Shown one piece after another: positions 10,818 to 21,669 of a stretch of DNA of 64,000 nt (position 1 is its first letter; every line of letters begins with the position of its first letter). The stretch comes from Verticillium longisporum. Taxonomy: Eukaryota > Ascomycota > Sordariomycetes > Glomerellales > Plectosphaerellaceae. The translations under genes were made by a program, and so were the position numbers. Under the pieces are notes generated by a model that saw nothing but the letters and a program-made list of their open reading frames with translations, was not told the origin of the DNA and ran no database searches. Location of the stretch: NCBI GenBank assembly GCA_019188255.1, contig JAETXT010000006.1:3658001-3722000 (forward strand), written 5' to 3'.

Positions 10818-12443
10818 ATGACGCTCGCTTACGCCCAAACCACATCAGTGACATCAAACTCTGCCGCAATGGCCGCCGAAATCCGACCAAACACTATTTT
10901 CATCATGGCGGATGATCATGCTGCCAAATCCATCTCATGTTACGGAGCTGGTATCAACAACACGCCGAATCTAGACCGACTCACCAACGAGGGTATGCTC
11001 TTCAACCATTGCTACGTCACGAACAGCATATGCACTCCTTCACGAGCCGCAGTTCTTTGCGGCACGCACAATCATGTCAACGGGGTCATGACGCTGGACT
11101 CTAAGATCAATAAAAGGCTACCGAACGTGGCCAAACAGCTTCGTTCAGGAGGCTATCAAACCGCGATGGTTGGCAAATAGCACTTAGGAGAAGGTGCCGA
11201 ACACGAGCCTACGGGGTTTGATTCCTGGAGTGTGGTTCCTGGTCAGGGAGAGTACTGGGATCCTCAGTTCATTCAGTCGTGGGGTACTTCCGTAGTCCCC
11301 GGGCGCGCCACAGATATCATTACAGACAAGTGCATTGACTGGATGGAGAAGCGCGACAAGTCTCGGCCATTCTTTCTCATGTGTCATCACAAGGCGCCAC
11401 ACCGAAGCTGGGAGTACGACGAGAAACACAAGGATCTCTACAAGGACCCCATTCGGCTTCCAGACACCTTTTCCGACGACTACAAGAACCGTGCCAGGGC
11501 GGCCACTGTCGCAAAGATGAGGGTTGCAGACGATTTGACCTACACAGACCTGGGCATCGTGCAACCTGAAGGTCCAAGGAGTAAGGTCGGGTCAAAAATG
11601 ATCGACAGGTGGTGGTGGAACGATGGAAAGATTCCCAATCCTGACGATGTTACAGGTCTGAGGCTTATCTGCAAAGAGACGGGCGAAGTCTTCACATTCA
11701 CAACAAAACAGGGGCTAACCGAGTTCAAGTTCCATAGATACATGCAACGTTATCTCCGCACAATACAGAGCATAGATGACAACGTCGGACGTATGCTGGA
11801 CTGGCTCGATGCCGAAGGGCTAACGGAGAATACCGTCGTCGTATATACGTCAGACCAGGGATTCTTTTTAGGCGAGCACGGTTGGTTCGACAAGCGATTT
11901 ATGTACGAGGAAAGCTTCCAGATGCCTTTCATGATTCGTTACCCACCAACTATCCAGCCAAAGTCGGTCTGCAACGACATTATCTGCAACGTTGATTTCG
12001 CGCCAACCTTCCTCGACCTAGCAAAAGTTCGCATCCCTACGTGTATGCAGGGTGTGTCCTTCGTCCCAGTCCTCCGAGGCCAGACGCCCGAAGACTGGCA
12101 ACAGATTGCCTATCACCGGTACTGGATGCACCAAGACATCATTCACGAGGCATATGCGCACTATGGTGTCCGAGACCAGCGCTACAAACTCATTTACTGG
12201 TACAATGAAGACTTTGGCCTCGAAGGCACACGACCCGGCGGGGAGGAAAAGGAATGGGAGCTCTTCGACTGTGAAGAGGATCCCCTAGAACTGTTCAACT
12301 GCTATCATGAACCTCGATACGAGGACACAGTTCGGAGGATGACCAGGATGCTGGAGGACAAGATGGCAGAGATTGGTGATGAGCCAGTGCACACCAGACT
12401 AAGCCTCAAGCTCAGGAATGGTACCTCACACGCTGCGGTGTAA
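10818..12443 (+). pseudogene. Sulfatase (arylsulfatase family) with one internal amber codon
   Basis: One frame runs from the ATG at 10818 (or the in-frame ATG at 10869, nearer the usual family start) to the stop at 12441-12443, about 541 codons. It is interrupted only by TAG at 11178-11180. N-terminal motifs are IFIMADDHAAKSISCYG (metal-binding Asp pair) and SICTPSRAAVL, the C-x-P-S-R signature whose Cys becomes formylglycine. Beyond the stop come PFFLMCHHKAPHRSWEY and VVVYTSDQGFFLGEHGWFDK, both typical of sulfatases. The stop sits where the family has G-K-W-H-L-G, so a TGG became TAG; on the other strand this is CpA to TpA, the favoured RIP change. Sulfatases release sulfate from sulfate esters. 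No signal peptide is obvious. Either the gene was recently lost or the stop is a sequence error; a homopolymer undercall does not explain it. Confidence 0.88.
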
Positions 12444-13224
12444 AGACAATCGCATCCTTGATTCTAGAGGGACGGGCTCGCCTCTCACTCTATAGACCAA
12501 TCATTTGAGAGTCCATTACTTTCACACGTATGTTTTTCCCCTCCACAAGATTGTCGATGAACTAGAGCGACGTTCCATGTGACATCCCCAAGGCTTGCTT
12601 GGCGTCGAAATTGTCGCCAGCAAGAGAATGGTAGTGGCTCGCTCGACAGCAACCGCGACCAGTGGTCACCTCTTCGTCCCAGCTGGGCCGTTCCTTCACC
12701 CGATATAGCACTTCTTGGCCTGACAGCTGCGAGCTTGTTCACTGACACGAGGCCTCGTTCGCTCGATAGTGCCCTCAATTCCCAGGCCGTCAGCCCCCTG
12801 GAAGCCCGACCGGACCGCCGAGCGCCGACTGCCGGAATTCACTACCACTGACTTGCGACGCCATTCCCATCCTGGCCGTTGAGAGGGTATGATGAAGGCA
12901 GTCTCTTGGGAAGAGATTTGCTGCGACATCAACCATCTGCATAGTTGGAGATATTCCCCCTAGGAGTGACTTCAAATCAGTGGAAATAGTTTCGCGAACG
13001 CCATCCTCTGGGTCTCTGTCATAATCCCATTGAGACCAGCCACTGGGTTCTTACGATGCGAGAGGATTCGAGACGTACAAGTACCTACGGACGACACGAT
13101 CCAGCATTAATAGTACACAGAGCCAGACCACAAATGATTCAGAGTGTCAAACGTTTCGAAGTCATCTCTGACGGCGATTGTACGCAGATCAACCAACGCT
13201 CACCTCTCCGCGACCTCCTCCGCA
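12444..13224. other. No gene called
   Basis: Between the sulfatase stop and the permease relic. Base composition is ordinary here, unlike the AT-rich block that starts at about 13325. I recognise no coding frame. Confidence 0.35.
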
Positions 13225-14102
13225 ATGTCCACCGAGAAGTCACAAACCCTCAACTGTCTCCATGAGGAGACTTGTCCCACTTCCCCAGGCCAAGTGCCCC
13301 TTACGCAAGACGACGCCGCCAATGCCGCTTAGCGAATTTAGGCGACCCTGACTCTTAAAGAGGCCTTGCGGTACTACCGTAAGGCTATTGCCTAGTCGTT
13401 CGCCGTATCGACTACCACTATCATGGAGTCGTACGACCTTATGCTTATCGGCTCGTTCTTCGCCTTTCCGCCTCTCCAACGTAAGTTTAGCGTCCAATTA
13501 CCCAATGAATCCTAGTCCATTCTAGCCCGGTAGTAGCTAGCTCTAGGTATAGTCACTAATTGCGGCTTAATCCTTAGCGTATTTACTAACGGCTATTACG
13601 CCGACCGCTAGGGATAACGTAAAGTCTTAGTAGCCTCGTATACGACTCTCGTCGCCTTGATCTTTATTGACTTTTTCGCGCCCTCTATAGAGGTTTTAAC
13701 GGCTAGTACGTTTCTAATGTATGCTTAACTATCTAGTACCCCTTTCTTTTGCCTCCTCTCCTACTAATAGAATGCAACGCTAGGTCCATTACTGGGTAGG
13801 AATATATACTATATCTTGAATATTGTTAAGACGGTCGTGGCTCCCTACTTACTGAACCCGTAGGAGGCGAATCTATAGGGCAAAGCGGCGTTTCCGGCGG
13901 CGGGCTTGACGTTAATGCTCGCGGTCTGGGCTTAGCTCGGACTGCTAGAGCTGAAGGGGCTGACGGGCGAGACGCTAGATAGTCTGTTCGAGTAAAAAGT
14001 AGCTACGAGACGGTTTCTAAAGGCGGCAAAGGAGCTATAGCACGTATAGTAGAGTCGCGAGCTTATATATTACGAGGTCGATAACGTTAGGGGGGTGCTT
14101 TA
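13225..14102 (+). pseudogene. RIP-damaged MFS sugar (alpha-glucoside/hexose) permease relic, internally deleted
   Basis: Coding-like sequence begins with ATG at 13225 (MSTEKSQTLNCLHEE) and reads cleanly for about 100 bp. Then, from about 13325, it fills with TAG and other stops while keeping recognisable permease text. First comes LKEALRYYRKAIA, a stop, then SFAVSTTTIMESYDLMLIGS. Next are TNCGLILSVFTNGYYADR and SYTTLVALIFIDFFAPS. It then jumps to the C-terminal end: NIYYILNIVKTVVAPYLLNP, then AGLTLMLAVWA and LKGLTGETLDSLFE. These match the start and the last transmembrane part of fungal maltose-permease-like MFS transporters. Only about 880 bp remain of an expected 1.6 kb, so the middle helices are missing. 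Many stops are explained by CAG to TAG or TGG to TAG. The gene is non-functional. Confidence 0.82.
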
Positions 14103-14800
14103 ATATACCTAAAGGTAGATAGACTATTACGTAGTATAACTATAGCAAGCATTACGTTTTATAACCTTAGTAGGCTAATAGATACCACCGTAGCCGGTAT
14201 GAATAGTTATATAAGCACTCTATATCGAAGGTCATTCCCTAAGCTAGAGATAAAGCAGCTAACGAGACCGCCTTATTATACTCCTAACCTATATATATTA
14301 ATTACTACTACTAGTTAGGTGTAAGGCGACGCGTAGTAAGTATTAATAGGGGCGCCTTACTAAGTTTCACTCTTATTATCGTTCTAGCCAGTAAATGAGA
14401 CTGGCCATAGCTATGCCTATCGTCTATACTCGTACATATTAACAATTAAGGTACTCGCTTATATGCTCCCGTCATCCCGGTTTAATACCGCGGGGTCGAG
14501 GATGCCATAAGTAATTGATCATTATGCGTTTATTCACTCGAGCCTAGTAGTAGCGGCTTCTTCTATATATACTCACGTCTTCAATTTAATTATTTTCCTT
14601 CCCTTAGATCAATACGCTATTTAAATACGATATAAAGACTATAACCGTAGATCGTTACCGCTTATATAAATTACTATATCATAGCCTGCATTAAGACTAT
14701 AAGTGCTTTAACTAACTTTAGACGGCAGCCCTCTAGTGATCAAGAAGGAGGATAAGGTTAATGTCGAGTAAGAATAGCTTCAGAATAGGCTATATCCGAG
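14103..14800. other. RIP-damaged spacer
   Basis: TA-rich sequence between the permease relic and the NLR relic. I could not recover family text here. It may hold the former promoter and N-terminus of the NLR gene. Confidence 0.4.
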
Positions 14801-16640
14801 AACTCTCTAGCTAATAAACGTTCGTATCTAGTATCGTCCTTATCCATGGACTGAATAGCGGCTCTTACGCTACGTAGACTAAGAATAGCTTTTCTAGCTA
14901 AGGGAGCTTATACATTAGCTACCTAGCGCTAAAATTATAACTTACGGCTTCAATACGGGTTTCAAACGACAAGGCTTATTTACTAAGGACTATATTCGTG
15001 CATTCGATATTACGGAAGATCTTATAAACCAGCTCTACCATATACGGCGGGGTCAAGATACCCGCCCTCTAATCATAGTTGCCCACAGCCTTGGGGGGCT
15101 CATCGTCAAGCAGGTTCGTCTTCAAGCAGTAGTGCCCACTATCTATTCACTCATCTTATATCACCGTACAAATAGGCACTAGTCGAGGCTCGCAGATTAT
15201 CATAAGCTTCTATTAGGACGGTATTTAATACTATTATTACGATCATTTTCTTTAGTATACCTTATACCGTTAATGCACTCATAGGCGTGCAATAGCGAGA
15301 TACTATCAAAGGTATTACTAAGCTTAGTAGCTATACTATGCTATATGAGATCTAACGCAATTTATCTCTCTATTTAAAGGAGCTCTTAAATCTTAATAGA
15401 GCCTTCAGTCGGCTACTATTCCTAGATACGAAGAAGATCCTTATTATTAACTTTTACGAATAAAGGCCCGCTATAGGCGACTAGTACGTATAACTTGGAA
15501 TATAACCTCACTAATACTCTAGCTAATAATCTACGGTAGATTATTAATAGCTTAACTACGTCGCTTAGCGAGAATAGTCGACCGATCGAGGACGATTACG
15601 AAGGTATAGTTAAGTTCGGGGACCATAATTCGCCTGCCTTTAAGATAACTATATAGGATATTTAGCGCGCGCTGTACAACTAGACAGAGTCTAAAAGTAA
15701 GTATATCGAGGACTCGACGAGATAAATAACTTAATTTACGGCTAATAAGAGTCTTCTCTCTAGCAATTATTCCAAGAGCTCTCCCGAGAACACCACTAAT
15801 GCTATAACAGGCGCAATTTTTTGACGAGATTCGCTATAATCGCAATACTCTCATAGGCAGATCCACTACGCTGCGATACATAAATTCCTACTTTTCCCCG
15901 CTAGCGGAGGGTCATTCAACGCTACTATACCTCGCTCTCGTCGGTAAGGCTAGTATTAGCAAGATAGCGCTCGCCTCTATAGTCTTTTAACGTGCCCGAG
16001 ACGCGTAAAATAGCTACTTTCGCGCAACTTTCTAGATCGATGCCTCGTCGGTATAGACCGCTAAGGCCGGTCTAACTAGACTCTATATCGAACTCTCTAT
16101 AGTTATATACATTTAGAGGGGTATGCCACCTTTTCACCCGGCCGCCCTTATAGAACGGGCTCTAGGGAATTTAATTAAATCCTTTAACGAATAGAGGCAA
16201 CTTTTCCTAATTATATATAATAATTTTTATAGCGTCTACTCTAATGAGTTTACGAAATTGATGCTAACCTAGGGGTCGTATGCAATCATTTTCACCTCGC
16301 AGCACACCCCTTATCTTAAACTAAATACGAGAACCGATATTCTTTTAATCGGAAGTAACGATCGTTCTATAAGAAACGATACCATCTTAATCAACTACTT
16401 AATAAGGACTAATGCCTTAAATCTCCTTCTTTAAGTCTCTGGGCATTCTGAGGTCGCCTTATTAGAATTAGAGATAATCGCCGCGGAATAGCTTTTACTA
16501 TAGCTTAAAGGCATTCCCCGGGTCATTAAGTTAGTGGGAAAGTGTATAGGCTAATTCCAATAACCTGCCCCCTTCTCAGCTTATCTGAAAGCATATATGA
16601 ATCGCAGTAAGGCTATCCATTCCTCTACCGACACCTCAGC
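14801..16640 (+). pseudogene. RIP-damaged NLR-type (hydrolase-like + NB-ARC) gene relic
   Basis: Conceptual reading, with stops and frame changes, recovers an N-terminal alpha/beta-hydrolase-like domain of the kind found in fungal STAND proteins. Its landmarks are SIVLIHGLNSGSYAT near 14830, KIITYGFNTGF near 14935, DYIRAFDITEDLINQLYHIR near 14992 and the nucleophile-elbow text PLIIVAHSLGGLIVKQ near 15062-15110. A linker follows. An NB-ARC-like part then has a decayed P-loop (LVGKASISKIALASIVF, near 15935), YFRATF and IDASSV near 16020, LLIIYNNF-like Walker B text near 16205, and SYAIIFTSQHTPYLKL near 16278. The ARC-type end LKGIPRVIKLVGK is near 16507. No C-terminal repeat domain (ankyrin, WD40 or TPR) is seen, so the gene is truncated as well as mutated. 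Intact relatives are thought to act in non-self recognition or programmed cell death. I infer the class from motifs only. Confidence 0.75.
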
Positions 16641-16717
16641 GAGGAGGATGCCAGATACCAGTAACTTAACCCGATCTATCGCTTAAGATTTACCCTCGAA
16701 GTCTCGTCTAATCTAAC

Positions 16718-18821
16718 TTGTTAGATAGTAACGATACGGAGTCCGATATAGAGACTAGTAGCATCGTGCGCGCTAGTGTCTTCTCTGGTCCCGAGTCTTG
16801 TTCGGAGTCAGACTCGTCAGTTACACCTACAAGAGTCCGCCCCCATCAAATTGTAGAGGTTGCTAATGCTCTTCTTTATCACGATGAGTTGAGGCCTCTC
16901 CTTATGGACGCTATATCTAAAGTCGAGACAGAAGACACATATCAGTCGTAGGAGAAGTACCGCATTTCCTAGATAAGTATTCTAGAAACATTTGCGAGTA
17001 ACCTCAAAACAGAAGCTGGAGAGCATCTAGAGACTAAGGCAGCAACCTTTATCGGACATAATCCAGGGTCTATATCAGACGAAATACGCCGACAAGTTCT
17101 TTTGATGCTATCGTCCTCCCGAAGTATAGAGGAAAGCTCCAGACCCATACTAGAACCGGGAGAATTTCGTCAAGCCAGGAAACTGGATAATAAGATACCG
17201 GAGTATGAGATCGATAAGGCTGGACCACAGCTAGGGACTCCGATTGAAATAGAGCACATTTATGACTCAACCGAGTCGACATCCGGCCTGACAAACCAAA
17301 GCACCATGGATCTGAAGGCGTTCATTGTGTCCGCCGAGGCCTGCCAATCTCTGCTCGACGATTTGCGGCTTTGGTTGGAACGGAATGAAAAAACACCTGA
17401 GAGACCAACCTTGAGCCAAGCCTCCGATGTCAACCGTGAATCTTCCTTCTACGGCAGGAATGATGATGCCAATGATGAGATAGCAGCCACCGAAGGCCAA
17501 GAGCTATTTGCTGACTCCCAGGCTTTTTCCATTATCAGTCAGCTGCAGCTCATGACGGCCTCCCGAACTTTGTCTGTTTGGACGCCAAAGTGGTCAGTCA
17601 TGAATCACATGAAAGGCATGGTCGAGGATTTCTTGGGGACAAGTTGGATTTGGTGGCCCTTTCGACAGCGACAACGTGAGCTTGCCGACGGGTATACCCG
17701 CTTGCGGTGGCTTTGTGTAATATCTCCTGCCTCTGCACAAGCTCGTGCGATGCACTTATCGGACTGCTAACAATAGAGGTACTTCACAGGGTTGTGAGCG
17801 AGAGCGCTTTGCCGACGTCCCTACCGACCTAGTTCCGTACATCTTGAAGACAGTACGAGGCGAAGGCAGTTCTACCGCAGACAGACAAAGTCTTCAGTCG
17901 GTAGCGTCTGGGTCTTCTCGAATCCCGCTTGTCCCACAAAACAAAACAATGGGCAGCAACCTTTGGCAGCCTCGAGACCCAAAGAAGTCGCCAAGTCACA
18001 ATGGCGTGCGAATCTCCCCTCATCGAGAAAAGAACATAGAGTCTCATATATTCTTGGTTGTGCCGTCAGGTCTTTACGTTGGAGATGAACAGCGCTTGGC
18101 CCAGCGGACAATAGCAATGGGGACTTCTGACGATGACCTCTTCTGTTGGATTCAGGAGCAAGACTTTCTACTTCGGGGGCGACTCGGCGCATTCATGAGC
18201 ATTCGCATATACTCGCACTGTGACTTTTACATGGTACGTCAGTTGAGGAATGAAGCCTGACCTTTGTGGCTTGTGAACTGACCAGGACCCGTGCAGTTCC
18301 ACAAATACGACACCGAGATGTACAGTCCTGTCGAGCAACATTCGTTCCCCGGGAACGAACTCCCTTACGACTTTACGCCCAAGCCCATGGACCCTGTTCC
18401 GCCAATATCAGATGACCAGTTCTACCACCGCTTCTATGCCTGTTATAACCCAACAAGCCTTCACAGGCTATTTCACAAATGCCGCAAACGCTGTGGCGAC
18501 AGAGCAGATGTCGGCAGTTTCCCTCTCCGTCGCCATGGTCTTCAGGTCGAGGACACGAAGAAAGAATACTTTTGGGGCATCTACGTTGTCACACGCGTCT
18601 CATACACCAGGGTTGCGGTCTACAGTTCTCTCTGTTGCCTGCCGGGGTTTGTCTTCTTCTTCTTGTGGATGTTTTCCTGGGGCCATTCTGGGGACTTGCA
18701 AAACGCCTCCGTCCCACTTTGTATTTCACTCGCTCTGCTGGTTGTATTTCTCTCATTTGTTATTGTGGATTCCTTTTCTTCCAGGCGACAGTGTCCCGTC
18801 ATGAAGGAGAAGACAGTGTAA
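16718..18821 (+). pseudogene. Fungal membrane-associated protein of unknown function, 5' exon hit by RIP-like stops
   Basis: Three exons join in frame: about 16718-17716, 17790-18233 and 18297-18821, giving about 655 codons. Intron 1 (73 bp) has a perfect GCTAAC branch site. Exon 1 has an acidic Ser-rich start, a helical part (ILETFASNLKTEAGEHLETK) and the motif TSWIWWPFRQRQRELADGYTRLRW, shortened here to its core WWPFRQRQREL. Exon 3 has FRPKPM-like text (DFTPKPMDPVPPISDDQFYH), WGIYVVTRVSY and two hydrophobic segments near the C-terminus (about residues 585-605 and 620-640). This matches a family of fungal hypothetical proteins with a C-terminal membrane part; its function is not known to me. 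Two in-frame TAGs, at 16949-16951 and 16970-16972, lie at the edge of the RIP block. No ATG is clear near 16718, so the start may also be lost. The downstream exons are clean. Confidence 0.7.
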
Positions 18822-20190
18822 TTCGGGTATACGTCAAGACCTATCTTATCGGTTGAGCAGATCACATGGGGTGTGTACCACAGAACTTAGTACATGTAGT
18901 AGTTAGCTCGGATTCGAGTTCTAGAATCTTGATGAAATCGGGTTGTCTCGTCTTCTTAAGTATATATAAGGATCAGGTCGTTGATCTTATCATCGGCTAC
19001 GAAAACCTGTACTTAGACAAGTGGATAGCACGATCATCCCAGGAGGCGTTACTGTTGTTTTCATGCTGTCGCCCCGTCAACTTCCCAGGATCTGACTACA
19101 TCTAAAAAATTTCTGACCGGATACTAAAGCAGATAGGAGGCGTCAGAGTGACGCCTGCTGCGTCCTCATCACGCCGGGTTCGTGTCACAGGCCCATCAAT
19201 GCATCATCCCAACATGCATCTTGAAATCACATGCAAAACGCAAACCCTCTCAACTTCAACATATCAACCATTCTGTTCCGTTGAGAACAAGGAAGCGCAA
19301 CAAACATCCTTAACCAGTCTTATCCTCCGCCCCAACCTAATCCGTTGGGGCCCCTCCTTTCCCAAAAAACACGATCCCACCCCCCCCAGACGATCCACGC
19401 TCAACCCGAGGCGAAGAGAGACCAGAAGACAATGTGGGGACCCTGACTCTTGCGATTTTGCATGTGATTCCCGCCAAGAACCCACTCGACGCCCACACAC
19501 CATTGAGATCAGATCCCGTAGTGGAGCTCCGGGGACAAGGGTCCCGTCCGGCAGGCATGCGTGCGAGCCGGTGCGGCTCTGCTGGGGGTTCTGGGGTTGA
19601 CGTGGTGGCCGTCGTCTGGTGTTTGGCTTGATTGGGGTGTGGATGCCGACGTGAGGCCGGGCGCCCGATGTTGGATGATCCGCCGACTACTGTGCGGCGG
19701 CTCGGTATGCACATGGGGAAATGCATGGCTCGCACGTCGTGTGCGGCTGGGCTTCAAGGTCTGTACACAATTCTCAATTCTTCAGGGCCACAGACAGTTA
19801 GCATGGCGTGCCAAGTTCAACGCGACATTATCCGAATGTGGTCAATCAACAGCTTCATGGTTAGTACACCGCCATTCTCACGATCTCGACGAGTCGAAAT
19901 GTCATGTGCATGTTCTGAAAGTGAATGGCTTGTAATTTGGTGAATCATAATCTACTCGCTCAGCACAGTCAAAGCTGAGCCATCTCGTTTTCTAGGATGC
20001 CACAAAAAGCACCTTCAAATTTCGTGGTGTAAAAATATCAATAAAGCGCCGCCGCCCAATGCCCCAAAATCCAGTAATCAACGCCGGCCAAAGAATTTCG
20101 TGTCGTAGCGCAGGCTCACATGAGATCCATCTTCGTGAGCTGCTCGCCATTTCGTCTCCGATGAGACAAATGTTCGTAACAGCGCCGAGC
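18822..20190. other. Convergent intergenic region
   Basis: Between the damaged membrane-protein gene and the stop of the desaturase. I recognise no coding sequence; short frames only. It should include the 3' UTR of the desaturase. Confidence 0.4.
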
Positions 20191-21669
20191 TTACGCGGCA
20201 TCGGCGCCCTTGGTGGGCTGAGCAACACGAGTGAGCTGGTCGCCGGCGCGGACAATACGCTGGCCGGATGAGTCGGTGACGTAGGTCATGTCCTTGTTCT
20301 CGAACTGAGCACGCTTCCAGATTTCAACCTCGCAGCCGCCGCGGAGCACGCCAACGCGCATGGTGGAGAGAAGGTTGTGAGCGGCGTTGGAGTGAAGGTA
20401 AACACCGCCATTGAATATAGCGGTAGCATCCTTGCCGATGGCAGAGTTGATGAGGGCGCGCCCACCGGGGTGATCCTTGATGAAGTCGGTCACGTCGTGG
20501 ATGACACCAGCGACAGCGATAAGACCCTTGCCCTCCTTGCTCTGGGCAACAAAGTCATCCCAGTCGACAACAGGGAGCTGCTCGAAAGGAATGCCCCAGT
20601 CGAGGGTGGCACGCTTCTGGTCAAGCTTCTTCTGGAGCTGCTGGACACGTCCCTTCTCAATCTCGTTGGCACGGAACTGCTTGAGGTCGGAGGCGAGGCC
20701 AAGCTGCTTCCAGGTCCAGATCATCCACTTAGTGGGGTCGTACTGCCACCACTGAATGGCGTTGCGGTAGTCCGAGGGGAACTCGTGGTGGAAGTTGTGG
20801 TAGCCCTCACCAAGGGTGAAGAGAGCAGTGATCATGTGGTCGCGAGGGCTGTTGCGGTCGTCGAAGGGCTGATCGCCGATCCAGTGGGCGAGGGAGTTGA
20901 TGCAGAAAGTAGCCTGCTGAACAAAGAAAATGCGGAGAATGCCGGCGTAGACGTAGCCACCAAGCCAGTCACCCCAGCCGAGACCGCAGACCAGAGTGGG
21001 AAAGATGACGCCCATGGTCAGCACACACTTGAGGAAGTGAATGTGCTGCCACATGACGACGGGGTCCTCGTTGAGATCGGTGATATCGGTACGGCCGGTA
21101 CGCTTGGGGTCCTGCTTCATGACCATCCAGCCAAGGTGAGAGTACAGAAGACCCTTGCGGACAGAGTAAGGATCCTTGACAGTGTCGGTGTAGCGATGGT
21201 GAGCTCGGTGCTCGCGGGACCACCAGCGGATGGAGCCCTCAACGGCACCTGCGCCGACAGCGGCGAGGTAGATCTTCAGGGGCAGAGAGGCCTTGTAGGA
21301 GGAGTGAGCCCAAAGGCGATGGTAGCCTAGCAGAACAGGTCAGCAGACTGTTGAATGAGCATTTGCATCATGTGCGCTCTTACCTGCTGTGATACCCAGA
21401 CCAGTGTTGAAGTAGTAAACGACAGAGAAGACAGCCGTCTTCCACTGGAGCGGAACCCAGTAGGAAGAGACGAGGCCAATGGCGGGAACGATGAGGATGA
21501 AAAATGTGTTGAGCCAGTTGACGTGAAGCCACCAGTTACCCCAAGTAATGGGCTGGCTGGTGATGTGAGGCTTCTTGGGGTCGGTCCTGGAACTGCGGAC
21601 GGGGACATAGTCCTTGGTACCGTCATCCCACTTCTCGGCGGGTGCCGAAGGCATCGTTGCGGGTGCCAT
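20191..21669 (-). CDS. ole1: Acyl-CoA delta-9 (stearoyl-CoA) desaturase with cytochrome b5 domain
   Basis: Exon 1 is 21669-21384 and exon 2 is 21326-20191, with a 57-bp intron, giving 473 aa. It introduces the cis-9 double bond into stearoyl- and palmitoyl-CoA at the endoplasmic reticulum. The three di-iron histidine boxes are HRLWAH (98-103), HRAHH (135-139) and HNFHH (272-276). Hydrophobic segments are seen at about 50-70, 75-95 and 190-235. The C-terminal cytochrome b5-like domain has the haem motif HPGG at 381-384 and a second conserved His in HSNAAHNLL near 407-412; it supplies electrons internally, as in yeast Ole1. The start chosen is the ATG at 21669; no ATG lies in frame just upstream. 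A long frame on the opposite strand is only a shadow of this GC-biased gene. Confidence 0.96.

Larger units (their letters stand above)
13325..16980. other. RIP-like AT-rich block
   Basis: Abrupt change to TA-rich sequence with stops in every frame, although translated text of two known families survives in it. Stops repeatedly sit where the families have Trp or Gln, which fits C-to-T change on both strands, mainly at CpA. The left edge is sharp, within the permease gene. The right edge fades into the next gene, where the last two such stops are at 16949 and 16970. This is the signature of repeat-induced point mutation, which acts on duplicated DNA in many filamentous ascomycetes. Confidence 0.85.

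Noticed and set aside
11178..11180. Sulfatase TAG as a homopolymer error or programmed readthrough
   Set aside because: The frame is the same on both sides, so no base is missing. The bases after TAG (CAC) do not match the CTA-type readthrough context I know. A substitution is simpler.
20377..21330. 317-codon open frame on the plus strand
   Set aside because: It lies entirely antisense to the desaturase exon and has no domain; it is a by-product of strong third-position GC bias.
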